Of a DNA stretch of 64,000 nt, positions 24,437-36,661 are shown piece by piece; within the stretch, counting starts at the first letter, position 1, and every line of letters starts with the position of its first letter. The DNA lies in NCBI GenBank assembly GCA_025667525.1, contig CM046879.1, forward strand, positions 360,610,639-360,674,638, written 5' to 3'. The stretch comes from Glebionis coronaria (taxonomy: Eukaryota; Streptophyta; Magnoliopsida; Asterales; Asteraceae). Both the position numbers and the translations under genes were made by a program. The notes beneath the pieces are model-generated. The model saw only the letters and a program-made list of their open reading frames with translations, ran no database searches and was not told the DNA's origin.

Positions 24437-25012
24437 TGATGGTTGATGAAGAATGGAAGGTGATTGCTAGAAGATGGTTCTGGGTAGGAGCGTGTGTGTA
24501 TGTGTGTTTAAGTTGTGATAATTGAGTCAAATGATCCCATTGACTATAAATAATGGTGAGGGAAAACTGTTCATTGAACCCTAGTTATGGGGGTTGCCCT
24601 TTCCAAGCTAAGGCATTAATGATGAGTAACCACTTGCCCTTTAATCCATTAATAGAAAATCTCAATTACCAAAGATATACAAATATGGGAACCAGAAGTA
24701 ACTTACGTTGACTGAAAGTCAAAACGGCTAGAAGTCAACACTAGGAGCAGCAAATGGTCAACAAAAGTCAACATCGTGAACAGTGACCCGAAGAGATACT
24801 AGAGGCCAAACACAAGTGGAGAAATAGGGTTATTGAACCACTAGGAGTAGAAGAGTGCCACTAGGAGTAACCAAATTCTTCCACCAGAAGTTGCACACAC
24901 AACAAAAAAACCCCATAGAAAATGTCGAAAGAAGCTACCAGAAGTAAGAATGTACAAGTATACATATACAACAAGCCTCCCATTAGGCTTTGCCTCCCCT
25001 CAATCCTAGACC
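24437..25012 (-). other. Copia intergenic region between pol and the extra ORF
   Basis: 576 bases without a convincing ORF. It could carry a splice acceptor or promoter for the extra ORF, but I cannot point to a specific one. Confidence 0.5.
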
Positions 25013-25576
25013 TTAAGGATTGACCATACCAATGTGAACAACCATGTGGTTGAACTGCGGACCATCAAATGCTTTAGTCAACAAATCAGCAACATTATCA
25101 TCCGTATGTACCTTGAGAAGTTGAATCAACCTCTTTTCATTGGCATCACGTATAAAATGGTGTTGAATCTCTATATGCTTAGTTCTTTGATGAAACTCAT
25201 GATTCCTCACAATGCAGATGGTGCTTTGATTGTCAATGAAGATTTTGGTGTTCATAAAGTTGAACCCATAATCTAGCATTTGGTTTTGTATCCATAAGAC
25301 TTGTCCACAACAACTAGCAGCAGCTACATATTCAGCTTTTCTTGAGGAAGTAGCTACTATTGTCTATTTCTTACATTGCCATGAGATAAGTTTTCGTCCC
25401 AAAAACTGACAACCACCAGTAGTTGACTTTCTATCATTATTAGCACCTATATAATCACTATCACTATATGCTTCAAGAACAAAAGGTGATTCCCTTGGAT
25501 ACCATAAGCCTAGATTGGGTTGTGCCTTGATATACTTAAAGATTTTCTTGACAGTATTCAAATTTGACACGGTAGG
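25013..25576 (-). pseudogene. Copia pol C-terminus (end of RT domain, RNase H)
   Basis: This is the RNase H of a Ty1/copia polyprotein. Minus-strand reading gives 'LEAYSDSDYIGANNDRKST' and 'GGCQFLGRKLISWQ', a TAG at 25366-25364 where Gln is expected (CAG to TAG), then 'SSRKAEYVAAASC', 'IFIDNQSTICIV', 'RTKHIEIQHHFIRD' and 'NVADLLTKAF'. This is the standard copia RNase H series with D, E and D residues. Both parts are in one frame. The reading ends at 25013. Upstream it is cut at 25576 by Athila B, so RT catalytic motifs lie outside the window. The apparent start of ORF 25606-25364 is Athila LTR sequence, not pol. Confidence 0.9.
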
Positions 25577-28500
25577 TGATGAGACTGCTTTTATACATAG
25601 TCTCATCGTCTAAAATGGGCTTAAAATGCATAAAATATCATCAAAAATTCCAAATTTATGCTTGTGTTTGTTACTTGTGTATTTTAGGTACGGATAATGA
25701 GGAAATCACAAAAGATCACAAGAATCAAAGAAAAACGAACACCGGGAAAGAAGCCGCACAATGAACCAAGCCCAAGTGATGATTTTCCAAGAATAAACCT
25801 TGAAGATTTGAAGATTATACAAGAAGGGTCCTCCAATATTTAAGAATTGACACTTTGAACCCTTGTTTATTCATAATTACAAGTTTGGTCCTTAAAGTTT
25901 GTAAAATTTACAAAAAAGGCCCTCCACTTTGAAGAATTGGCAAGAATGGTCCCTCAACAATGAAGACTTGTCAATTTCAGTCCTCCACAAAATCAACAAT
26001 ACAAGTCAAGACCATCATCTTTGAAGAAAATGCCAAAACAACCCTTCAAGTATCAAGAATTGGCAAGAAATACCCTTGAAAATACTTTGAAAAAGTATTT
26101 GGGGCAAAAGTATGAAAAGTAAAACATCATTAACAAAGCGAATATGATTTTGGCTGTTTAATTTGCTAGTGAAAGGAATATAAAAGATTTAGGGTTAAAG
26201 ATGGCAGACATGGATACTTACCTAGACCAACCACACCCTTCCACGTGTCCCACTCACCTCCCACAACCAATCAAAACACTCCCTGCCTCCACCTCACCAT
26301 CCACTAACTGATTAATATTTATTAATCATGTTTAAACTTTCTTTGGCGCCTAACAAATTTTATTAACCCCAAAATAGATCAAAACTGTGTTCATCATGTT
26401 CTTAATCCAAATTGGGTACTTTTGATTAAGCTAAAATTAAGACCTAATCTCTTCCAGAATGATGATTAGGGTGACACTAAACATAACCCAATCACAAAAA
26501 CCCTTGCCACATCACACTCATGCTCACATGATAAACCTTCCCCATACGTTTTTGGAGATACTGCCAAAACTTGCCAGGGAATCAACACACCTTGTTTAGC
26601 TTTGTTCCTAAGCATCAATATGAGCCCTTGGATGTAATTTCCACCTTGACAACTCACATAAAAAGCCAAAATTCAGTCACATGTTCAAGATAGTTCAAAA
26701 TCGACAAGGGCATTTTTGGAAGTTTACCACTAGGGTTTCCTTTGTTTTTCAGTATCTTAGGACTCCATGTAGCCTATATAAGGCATTAGTATCACCACAT
26801 TAGTTCTTGTTCTCAGTTTTACTTTTGTCAAGCCTTGTAAAACCCTTTTCTGAAATTTATGAAATTGTGGTATTGTTGTGATTTAAAACTGAGTTCCATT
26901 GATTATTATTGTATTGAGTAGTTGTATTGTCACGTTTTTGTACTTAAACAAAACCTTGAACAAGTCCAAGACTTCCTGTAAGCCTATGAGTCCCTTTGTT
27001 CTTGCCGAGTTTAAGAATTTGGTTTGTGCTTGGTGAGGATTGTTCATTGAGGTGTTTCTTTACGTGACATAAGTCACAAATCAACTAGCTTGAGCAATAT
27101 TGGAAATTGGTTATACGTTTTTATAACAAAATCTGCCTAAGTTTTTGCTAAGTGCTTTTGGTTCAATAGCTTGTAGATTGAACTTAAGGGTGATCATAGC
27201 CTCCTAATCTTGGTTGATTAAGGGGTAGTGAGGCCTTAAGGAAAGGTACAAGGCTTGTGAGAGCCTAAGTGTTGCAAAGATTTAGTCTTTTGTCACCTTG
27301 ATTTATCTGATTTGTCCTAACCTAGGCTCAAGCCTTTGGCTGAGCTTGTTTGTTGTTCTTAGCAGGGGGAAGCTAGCACCTCAGCTCATTGATTCCAAAG
27401 TGTGGATGTACATTTTGGAGGTTTGAATTCTCAAACTTTCATCTTTCTGATTAAGTATTTGGATTTAAGTGATTTTGATATTCTGCTGGTGTTTATGTGT
27501 TTTTATGCCTGCAAAGTGGTTCTTGATTCATATGTTGTATGTTATGATACTTATTCGGGCATAAATCAATTTTGAGAATACTTTTACTTTGTTAAAATTG
27601 ATTTTAAAAAGTTAAAAGGGTGTTTGGGATTGACTGTTTGTTCATGTTTGTGTGATTTTGAGTAAGTGTTGTGTTATTGTTTGAGTTGTTATCTTTTATT
27701 GAGGTTATTGTGTTCTGATATATGCAAAATTTGTGCCTTGAAACGCTTAATCAAACAATTGGCTATAAAATCTTGAAAACTTGTTGTTTTGCTCTGAAAT
27801 CTTGTGCACACCTAGTTTGCATGTTAACCTTGGGCCAACAAGTGTTAAATCATTGTTATTGCAACCTGTGTGATAGATCTCAGGCCTTAAATTTGGATTT
27901 GTTGACAAGTATATTAGTAAACATTGTTCTTGTGTTCATCATTGTTCATCAGTAACTGCTTTTGCCTAGATCTTGTTCATAAGTTGGATTCATTGCATGA
28001 TATAAGTTAATATGTGTTTCTTTAAGTTATATTGAGCTTGTGTATGCATTTGGTGGTTTGTGGTTAGCTTTTACTAGCTTAAAAGTAGCTTATAATCATC
28101 AGACCTGCTTATTACTTGTCTAGAACATATCTGAGCATAGATTGAATTAATTGCACTGATTGGTTGGGTGTTTCTGTGATTGTTTGCTTGTTATTGACTC
28201 CTTTTGATTCACTGATCACAAGGGTGCCTTGATTGTCCAACAAAACCAAGTGAAACTCTCTTAAACTCAAAGTAAAAAAGTCAAGGCAGTGGGAACTCCT
28301 TTCCCCTGCTTCTAGCCACTGCTAGTGCAATTTGGTCAACAGCTTATTACTTGTTCATTCTAGTTTATTCCAATGTGCAACAACTTATTTTTTGTAATAG
28401 GTCTTAATATTTTGAGCTTATAAGTGATTCTGGAAGTTTACAGCTTTTGGTTTTAGGTTTTGACTAGAAAACAACTATTTTGTCTTTTTCAAAATTAGCT

Positions 28501-29770
28501 TTTTGCTTATTTCAGCTTATTGAGTGTGCTTATTGGAAAACTTTTTGTTGATAAAGCTTAGTTAAGCCATTTGTGACTTATTTCAACTTGAATCAGCTCT
28601 TGAAATAGTCTAGAACTCAAAAATAACTATTTTGTCGTTTTGTGAACAGGGCTTTGGCTTATTTCAGGCTTATTCCTTGAGCTTATTTCAAGTTTCTTTT
28701 TGCAAATAGTTTAATTAGGTCAAGAGAAGGATGTGAGTAAAATTTTATCTTATGGCATCGGCTTATAGCTTAATGGGCCAAAAAGCCCATTAAGAATAAG
28801 CTGTTTTGAAATAAGCTAGCTTAAGCTCATATTCAGCTTTTGGGCCTTTGAAAAATTATGTTTAAAATCAAATTTTAAGCTTGACTAGAGCTTTTGGGCC
28901 ATTTCTAAGGACTTTTTCTTATTGTGCCCAATTCTAAGCCCATTAAGGGTCTGTTTAGGTATTTGGCCCATTTGAAGGCCCAATAGGGTTATTTTTGTAA
29001 TTTCAAACTTCATTTCTGTTTTATTTAGGTTAAAATAAACTAGTTTGCAAATTTGTAGAATTTTTTATAAATTTGAATTTTTATTAATATTTTATTATTA
29101 TTTTATTATTAAAAAATAAAATTTAGATTTTTCAAGTTTTATCATTTTTTAGATCAAATACATTAAGTTAGGAATATTACAATTTTTAGAATATTTTTAT
29201 TGTTATTAGATTAATTTTTATAATTATTTTAAGTTTTAATAGTTTTTAATTGTTTTTAAATAGTTTTTATTAATTTTAAAATTTTCAAAAATAGTCATAA
29301 ATTTAGTTAAGTTATTTTAGAGGTTTACAAGTGATAAAATCTCATTTTGGGCTTTTTATTAATTAAATTTATTTTTTGGGCTTTAATTACCATACAAAAA
29401 TTATTATTTAATTAAATAAAAGGTTTGAGTGATTTTTTATTTTTGTACTCTAATTACATTTTTTAGGATTTATTGCAATTTTCTAGGAATTTTTAGGGTA
29501 TGTTTTTTATTTTTTCACTTTTTACGGTTTTACGTGCACGACTATTCGTCTTAGTCATAATCGTAACCGTAATTCTCTTCTAATCTCTTTTCTTATTTTC
29601 TTTTCTCATCAATATAATCACAAACCATTAATCATCTCTCTACACAACACACTTGCCTCCTTGAGAACGATCCCCACTTTGGGTCATTAGTTCTTGGTTT
29701 TCCAAAACCGATACTCAATATTTTCCATTTTTACGCTCTTTTCCTAAAGAGTAGTAAAAACTCTACATCA
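25577..29770 (+). repeat. Athila B 5' LTR (4194 bp)
   Basis: Runs from TGATGAGACTGC to CTCTACATCA. Same architecture as the Athila A LTRs, but distinct enough (for example in the 25800-26300 block) to be a separate subfamily. It matches 62012-64000 closely. Confidence 0.93.
26773..26781 (+). promoter_or_regulatory. TATA box, Athila B 5' LTR
   Basis: CTATATAAG, in the same position as in Athila A. Confidence 0.6.
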
Positions 29771-29774
29771 TTTT

Positions 29775-29792
29775 TGGCACCGCTGCCGGGGA
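29775..29792 (+). promoter_or_regulatory. Primer-binding site, Athila B
   Basis: TGGCACCGCTGCCGGGGA starts 5 bases after the LTR and differs from the Athila A site by one base (A for G at position 5). Confidence 0.75.
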
Positions 29793-29901
29793 GGCATGTT
29801 GTGTTTTGATTTGAACAATTGTTGTTTTTATATAGCCATAATAGCTAATTGTATTAGTAGCACTCTACTAATACGTATTATCGGTTTTCGTTTTTTGTGT
29901 G
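29793..29901 (+). other. Athila B leader, left part
   Basis: Matches 9048-9165 of Athila A up to the Tekay insertion. The last five bases (29897-29901, GTGTG) are the Tekay duplication. Confidence 0.8.
29897..29901. repeat. Target-site duplication of Tekay, left (GTGTG)
   Basis: Repeated exactly at 40916-40920. Removing the element restores the Athila leader wording. Confidence 0.95.
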
Positions 29902-32742
29902 TGTAAAACCCGCATGCTTTTACCATGAATAGTACCCTTAAGATCGTACGTACTAGATTAAAACTTTCCTATTATAGCATGATTATGATTACGTGTTAGA
30001 ATTTTACGTATTACGTACGTGTTAGAACACGATAAGTATTTACTACGCACGAGCACGCAATAATTATTTGACAATAATTAATCACGATCATGCGATCATG
30101 AAATCATGAACGTAATTAAATCACGAACTATTATTAATTACGCATATATATTTATTACGAGAGTATATAAATATATTAGGTCACGGTAATTATTTAAGGA
30201 GAACACATTAAACGCAAACACAATTAATCACGAACGAGTAATTAATCAACGAGACACGGAAAACGGTACGGGTACCCCATGTGGGGCCCCTACCCGCGGT
30301 TACAAGGGAAAGATGGGCCAAGCCCATCTCAATTTTTATTAAGGAGGGTAAAAGGAAAAACCACTACTCATTTTTCACTTTTACAGAATAATTTTACCGA
30401 ACCTAAAAAGGCTCTTCCTTCTCCTTTTTCTTTCTTTTGGCCGCTACCCATAAACACACCAAAGGAGGTGTTTATTGATCTTTGATCTTGGATTTGGTGC
30501 TAGTGTTCGTGTTTGTTCATCGTTGTTTAGATCCACGCATTCGGTAATTCTTTTAACCCTTTTCTTTTGATTTAATCTTTAAAAATAATTAAGAACATGA
30601 TATGTTTTTCTTAAAATCCTAAATAAATCATAGATCTAACATGAAATTGGGTTTGGAATAAATCAAAAGGTATGTTTTAGGGGTGTTTGTTCTTGGCCGC
30701 CGCCTAAACCGAACCCGAGGGGGTCTCGGTTTGGCTATTCGACCACCACCGAGACTATATGGTCCCGGTTGGTTGGTGTGGGTCCCACGGCAGCAACAAG
30801 ACAAGGGGAACCCCGATGTGGTTCGGGGTATGGTGTCGATTTCATGTCCGGTTCATGGTTCTTAGTCAAGATCCGGTTCATGGTGTATGTTAAGATTTTT
30901 ATATTTTTGATCTTATGTTAAAATTAAATTAATAAACATGACATGATTAATTTAATAACATGACTTAGGTTATTTTAATTATTAAAATCATGAAATTATT
31001 AACCTAAGTATTTTATATTTTTAGACTTATAATTAATTAATTATTTAAAAACCATGGTTATATTTAATTAATTAACATGACTTAGGTTATATTATAAATA
31101 AATAATAATACATGTTTTAACCTAAGTATTTAACTTTATTTAATTAAAAACATGTTATACTTTAATTAAATATTTTAACCTATAGTTTATTTTAATTACA
31201 TGAAATAATTAATAAACTATACATTATATCATATGACTTAGAAAATAATCATGAAAACACTTAGGCTTATATATTTAGCTTATTTAACCAGCTTATATCT
31301 ATTTTTGGAAACTTTCTATTTTTGGAAACTTTCTATTTTTGTAAACTTTCTATCTTTGGAAACTTTCAATTTTTGGAAACTTTCTATTTTTGGTAACTTT
31401 CTATTTTTGGAAACTTTCTATTTTTGGAAACTTTCTATTTTTGGTAACTTTCTATTTTTGGAAACTTTCTATTTTAGGAAACCTGCTATTTTTGGAAAGT
31501 TACTTATTATTACACAGTAAGTATAATCATACATGAAATACCAGAAATACTTAATCAGATTAAACAGAATATAAGATAAACACAGTTTAAGGCTGTAAAC
31601 AGTAAAACATGATAAGAACATATAAAATAAGCTAAGACATGACATAAAATCAGTTACGTATTATAAGCAGATACTTATCCATGTATGTATTTATGTAGCA
31701 TTAGTGATACGGAAGTAGGATTCCTCTCAGTTCATCTTCTTCGTTTACTGGACATAAGGTACGGATTCTCGTCCTTTCAGTATGGACATTCTTTCCTTAT
31801 TAGGATTTCCCCGTATGCAGCCAAATGTTTTCCCGTAGTATAAGTATGTGTTTGAATTGCTTATGTTTAATTTAGAATACCTATAGCCATATACATGCAT
31901 GACCAGTTTCACCTAGTTATGGAGGTACCATAACCATAACATTAGAGGCACTGATGTTATGACTTCACCACGGCGGAGTGATTGCTCATGGCGTCCCTTC
32001 AGCTTTTGGCCATTTATATTATATTTATCATGTGGGGCGTATGGGTGCATCCTAGTTACATGTTTTCAGTCAGGATTTCATGGTGAATGTGGTGTGTGCC
32101 TTGCATCCTTCACAAGGAGCTGATCCCTCCTACCCAAAACCAGTATATTAAATTAGAGGCAGCCCCTCTAATTTGCATGATGAGGTCACCCCTCCAAGTA
32201 TTCATGCACGGTGGATTTTCATGACCTATATTGGCTAATGGTAAAATATGACAAACAGTTTTTACAAGATGAACATAAAGCTTTTCAAACTATAAAACCA
32301 GTTTTATCAAGACTTAATCAGATTACTCGGGATTTAGCTTCTTCCGCTGTTATATGTTATATGCTTATCCTATTCATGCTTTATTGTACATCCGTGCACT
32401 GAGCGTATTTCTCAGCCGTTTTCCTTTTCTATGTTCCCAAAACGGCAGGTACTCAGGGACACTCGTAGACTTTAAGAGTACGTGCATATGGACTGGAAGC
32501 GTTCTAGCCTTTCTTTACTTTATGCATTACTTTTCTTTTGATACACTTGCTATGGACATTGTTTAGTCCTTTCCTTTACTATACTATGTTTTTGTGTGAT
32601 GAGCTTTACATTTGGACTACCGATGTTTGATGCCGGTATTTTCCTTTTATGGTCATGTAATGTTTAGACATTTTTCCTTGTATGGTTTGATGACACGCAA
32701 TAATTACGTGTGACATTTCCATTATCAAAATGGGGTGTTACA
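29902..32742 (+). repeat. Tekay 5' LTR (2841 bp)
   Basis: AT-rich ends, a G/C-rich block near 30690-30860, a 17-bp minisatellite at 31305-31500, and an ATG-rich stretch to 32640. Short ORFs in it (30683, 32211, 32354) recur in the other LTR. Confidence 0.95.
31305..31500 (+). repeat. 17-bp minisatellite in the Tekay 5' LTR
   Basis: About 11-12 copies of GGAAACTTTCTATTTTT with variants (GGTAAC, GTAAAC, a CAATTT unit). The last two units are degenerate. It explains the odd F/L/W-rich ORF at 31251-31520. Confidence 0.9.
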
Positions 32743-32746
32743 TGTA

Positions 32747-32759
32747 TGGTATGAGAGCC
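32747..32759 (+). promoter_or_regulatory. Primer-binding site, Tekay
   Basis: TGGTATGAGAGCC starts 4 bases after the LTR. It matches the initiator tRNA-Met complement (TGGTATCAGAGC) except for G in place of C at the seventh base. Confidence 0.8.
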
Positions 32760-33192
32760 AAGGCTTCGACCTGTAGGCTCTCAAAGATGACCTGTGATTA
32801 GTGGGTAGTTACTACGGTCTTCCTAGAACTGACAGTTGTTTTCATGCATTCATCATTTTTAAGCATACATATATATGTCATTGTCGCAGATTTATGACTA
32901 AGTAATGGTTGGTACAGGACTGGCCCTATTTAGTCGCATGTGTTTTATCGAAACTTTTAAATTTGGGACCGACCCATAGGCGTCCCCTCGCCATGTCTTT
33001 TGTTTTGGGTGAACTGACCATAGGCGTTCACTCTCGAGCATACATAAGTTTTCATAAAACTGCATCATGCATTCATACACAAAATTTTCTTGCATAAAAT
33101 TTTTCTCGTGAAATTTTGGTATAAATTTTTTTGATGTATATATATTTTATGTTTTGATCTGTTTAATCATATGTTTTATGTTATACTGTCAG
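32760..33192 (+). other. Tekay untranslated leader
   Basis: No ORF of note. It ends TGTTATACTGTCAG directly before the gag ATG, a plausible splice acceptor, so the leader may itself hold an intron; the donor is not clear. Confidence 0.5.
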
Positions 33193-34498
33193 ATGGTTCT
33201 CACACGCGAACAGGAACAGCTCAATGCTGCAATTCAGGCTGCTATGCAAGCTTTGCTTCCTCAACTGAGGAACGACATCAGGGCTGAAGTTCAAGCTACC
33301 AAAAATCAGCAGCATAATCAGGCACCTCCTCCTCCTCCTCCAGTGACATTAGCAGTATGGCTGGAGAGATTCAACAAGCTTCGTCCTCGAGCTTTTGAGA
33401 AGACAAATAGCCCCATTGATGCTGAAAGATGGTTGGCTCATATCGAGAAGATTTTCAATGCTATGGGTTGTGACCCCGCATACAAGGCGAGGTTGGCATG
33501 CTATCGGTTCGAAGGCGATGTGCTTAATTGGTGGTTAGCATTGATGCAGTCTGAGGGTGGTGACGAGTGGGTTGCTGGTTTGACTTGGGCTCAGTTCAAG
33601 GACAGGGTGATGGAGCATTTCTTTCCCAAGGCTGAGCAGGACAAGCTCAAGAGAGAGTACCATGGGATCCGAAAGAGAGTTGGGGAGAATAGCAACGAGT
33701 TTATGCAGCGCTTTCTTCGCTTAGCTGGTTTCCTTGGTGCGGCTGCAGGTACTCATGAAGAGCAGGCACACCACTTTAGGTGGGCTCTTCGCACATCGAT
33801 CGCAAACAATCTGGTGTGTGCTACGTTCAACACTATAGCACAAGTGGCCGATGCAGCACGTAAGCTGGAGATGCTTCAAGAGAGAGATGAGTTCGGGGAA
33901 GCTGAGGGACCCGACAAGAGGTAAACATTCGTATTCAAGCGGTGATCAATCCGTATACTTTCCATATATGTCAATTATTCATCTCTTTAAATGTATCTTC
34001 CAGGCAGAAAACTGGGGACCGGTCACAGCCGGCTACTCAGCAGCAGCCTCATCAGCCCAAGGGAAACGGTCAGACTAATGACCGTTCTGCTACGGATCGG
34101 CGTGGCGGTAATGATAATTATCGTAACAACGCTGGACACTCCAACAGCAGCAGGTCCTAATACTTATGCAATTCCTTATGATTTCATGTTATAACTCATA
34201 TTCTGACACTTTAACAAAACTTCTACCAGGAACCATGGAAACGGTAGGGACCAGAACCAGAGAGGTTCACAGCCTAGCCGTCCAGCTATCACTGGTATTC
34301 AATCTTACGATTATCCGCATTGTCCTTTGTACCCAATTATCATGTCTTATGTAAAATGTTTTATCAGGTTCCCAGCCAGCCAGAGCACCTGCTGGAGGAT
34401 TTACTCATCCTCTTTGCGCTACTTGCCACCGTAGGCACCAAGGGCCATGTCGCCGTAATACTGACGCATGCTTCAAGTGTGGTCTTCCTGGCCATATC
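33193..34498 (+). CDS. Tekay gag, four exons (intron-containing)
   Basis: Gag packages element RNA. The ATG at 33193 (MVLTREQEQ) opens exon 1 (33193-33920): a polyproline run, then a Retrotrans_gag domain ('[15 protein letters not shown]', '[17 protein letters not shown]', '[18 protein letters not shown]'). Without splicing it ends at TAA 33922-33924. Exons 2 (34004-34153), 3 (34230-34294) and 4 (34368 on) join in phases 2, 2 and 1 to give one open frame. That frame is rich in Q/N/G/R and then carries the knuckle C-F-K-C-x4-H-x4-C ('[14 protein letters not shown]', ending near 34513), running into protease without a stop. No nonsense codon occurs in the spliced gag. Confidence 0.75.
33921..34003 (+). 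other. Predicted spliceosomal intron 1 in Tekay gag (83 bp)
   Basis: Donor AG|GTAAAC and acceptor TATCTTCCAG|GC. An in-frame TAA sits at the donor. Its removal keeps the frame (phase 2). Confidence 0.7.
34154..34229 (+). other. Predicted spliceosomal intron 2 in Tekay gag (76 bp)
   Basis: Donor CAG|GTCCTA and acceptor TTCTACCAG|GA. AT-rich interior, frame kept (phase 2). Confidence 0.65.
34295..34367 (+). other. Predicted spliceosomal intron 3 in Tekay gag (73 bp)
   Basis: Donor ACTG|GTATTC and acceptor TTTTATCAG|GT. Frame kept (phase 1) and leads straight to the zinc knuckle. Confidence 0.65.
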
Positions 34499-35836
34499 AT
34501 GAAGGATTGCCGTAAGGGCGAGATGGAGGGTACATCGGGACATGCTGATTCCAAGCCGCCTCCTACTACCGGGCGTGTCTACACGACATCTCGAGACCAG
34601 GCCAACAAGTCTACAGGTACCATCACTGGAATCTTGTATATGTATGGTCAAGCTGCATGTGTTCTTTTCGATACGGGTGCTACTCACTCGGTTATTTCTA
34701 CTGCTTATGCTAAGAACATTAGGATGCTCCCCATGCCACTAGAAAATAGGCTTACTATTTCCACGCCTTTGAGGGACTCTGTATTAATCACCCATGTATA
34801 CAAGAGTCTTCCCCTAGAATTTGACGATAGGGTTCGACCTGTTGACGCACTTTCGCTGGACATGAATGGCTTCGACATGATTTTGGGCATGGATTGGCTA
34901 TCCAAGCATCATGCTACCATAGACTGCCATTCATATCGAGTTATCTTCGGTGATGTTAATGCACCAGAGTACATTCATAATGGGTTCATACCCGGACGGT
35001 CTGTACAAGTCATATCTACCCTGCAAGCGCGTGCACTACTGTCACATGGCTGCGAGGGTTATCTAGCTACGGTTCACGACATGGATGCTGAATCCCCATC
35101 AATTCAGGATCCACCATTAGTGTCGGAATTCCAAGATGTTTTTCCAGCAGAACTTCCGGGCATACCACCTGCACGAGAAGTGGAATTCAGTATCGAGCTT
35201 ATTCCAGGAGCTGAACCGATCTCCAAGGCTCCTTATTGCATGGCTCCCATAGAGCTGAAGGAGCTGAAGGATCAACTGCAAGAAATTCTTGAACGAGGTT
35301 TCATTCGACCGAGCGCATCTGCATGGGGCGCACCGGTCTTGTTCGTTAAGAAGAAGGACGGCAGTATGCGTCTTTGCATAGACTATCGCGAGCTCAACAA
35401 GATTACTATCCAGAATAGATATCCACTGCCACGTATTGACGATATGTTTGACCAACTCCAAGGGGCCAAACAATTCTCCAAGATTGATCTTAGGTCAGGG
35501 TATCATCAGCTACAGGTCAAGGAGCAGGACATCGCTAAGACTGTCTTTCGTACCCGCTTTGGCCACTACGAGTTTGTGGTTATGCCATTTGGCCTGACAA
35601 ATGCTCCAGCAGTGTTCATGGACTTGATGAACAGAATCTTCCATGAATTTCTAGACAAGTTCTTCATTGTCTTCATAGATGACATCCTGATTTTCTCGAA
35701 GTCCAAGGAGGAACACGAAGACCATCTTCGTACAGTACTACAGATTCTTCGCCAGAAGCAGCTGTATGCTAAATTTTCCAAGTGCGAGTTAAGGTTACAC
35801 AAGGTGGAATTCTTAGGTCACATTGTATCAGCATAA
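34499..35836 (+). pseudogene. Tekay protease and reverse transcriptase
   Basis: Same frame as gag exon 4. The aspartic protease has '[13 protein letters not shown]' (DTGA) and '[16 protein letters not shown]'. RT follows with '[20 protein letters not shown]', '[26 protein letters not shown]', motif A '[13 protein letters not shown]', motif B '[12 protein letters not shown]' and motif C '[11 protein letters not shown]'. The first nonsense codon is TAA at 35834-35836, where E, K or Q is usual in '...GHIVSA-x-GI'. All catalytic residues are intact, so a single change inactivates translation here. Confidence 0.92.
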
Positions 35837-36661
35837 GGAATCACTATGGATCCAGCAAAGGTTGAGGCCATTACTAAGTGGCCAAGGCCGACATCAGCAA
35901 CGGAAGTCCGCAGTTTCTTAGGCTTAGCTGGCTATTACCGTAGGTTCGTTGAGAACTTTTCCCGCTTAGCACTACCATTGACCAAACTGATGCGGAAAGG
36001 GGAGAAATTCGTCTGGACTGAAGATTGAGAGAAGAGCTTTGAAGACCTGAAGCAGAAGCTAGTATTTGCACCTATTCTTACTCTCCCATCTGGTACGGGT
36101 GGATTTCAAATCTACAGCGATGCATCAGGGAAGGGACTTGGCTGTGTTCTCATACAACATGGGAAAGTGATCGCGTACGCTTCACGACAACTTAAGCCTT
36201 ATGAAGAAAATTACCCCACGCATGACTTGGAACTTGCTGCAGTCGTGTTTGCATTGAAGATATGGAGGCACTACTTATATGGAGAATCATGTGACATTTT
36301 CACGGACCACAAGAGCTTGAAGTATATCTTCACTCAACGTGAATTGAACATGAGGCATAGGAGATGGTTAGAGCTATTGAAGGATTATGACATTAATCTA
36401 CAGTATCATCCCAGAAAGGAAAATGTAGTAGCAGATGCTCTTAGCAGGAAGTCCAGAATGATCAACGGCATTAAAATCGAAGAGGAAATCATAAGAGACT
36501 TGGAGCGACTGGACATCGAAATCATGGTACGTGGACAACAAGGTTACTGGGATAATCTTAGAGTAGAACCCGAGTTGCTCTCTAAGATCAAGGAAGCTCA
36601 GAAGGATGACGGAGAAATCTAGGCGATAGTACAGAATCTGGAGAAACAGACAGAATTCTGA
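35837..36661 (+). pseudogene. Tekay RT thumb and RNase H
   Basis: Continues in frame '[25 protein letters not shown]' (RT connection), then RNase H with '[14 protein letters not shown]', '[14 protein letters not shown]', '[12 protein letters not shown]' and 'VVADALSRK', the D-E-D-D set. Nonsense codons are TGA 36026-36028 (expected TGG or TGT), TAG 36620-36622 (expected CAG) and TGA 36659-36661 (expected CGA). Confidence 0.9.

Larger units (their letters stand above)
3207..25576 (-). mobile_element. Ty1/copia element, minus strand, 3' half (split by Athila A)
   Basis: The element reads right to left. Its 3' LTR (3207-3683), polypurine tract and 3' noncoding part lie at 3207-4795. Athila A interrupts it at 4796-21522. 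The extra ORF and the end of pol lie at 21528-25576, where Athila B cuts it. Removing Athila A leaves one CTTCC and restores contiguity. The gag, protease, integrase, most of RT and the 5' LTR must lie right of the window beyond Athila B. The left duplication is probably CTTTG (3202-3206); its partner is not in view. Lineage within copia is not settled; an extra ORF after pol is also seen in Sireviruses. Confidence 0.8.

Noticed and set aside
31251..31520. F/L/W-rich small ORF, also at 39425-39709
   Set aside because: Generated by the 17-bp minisatellite in the Tekay LTRs.
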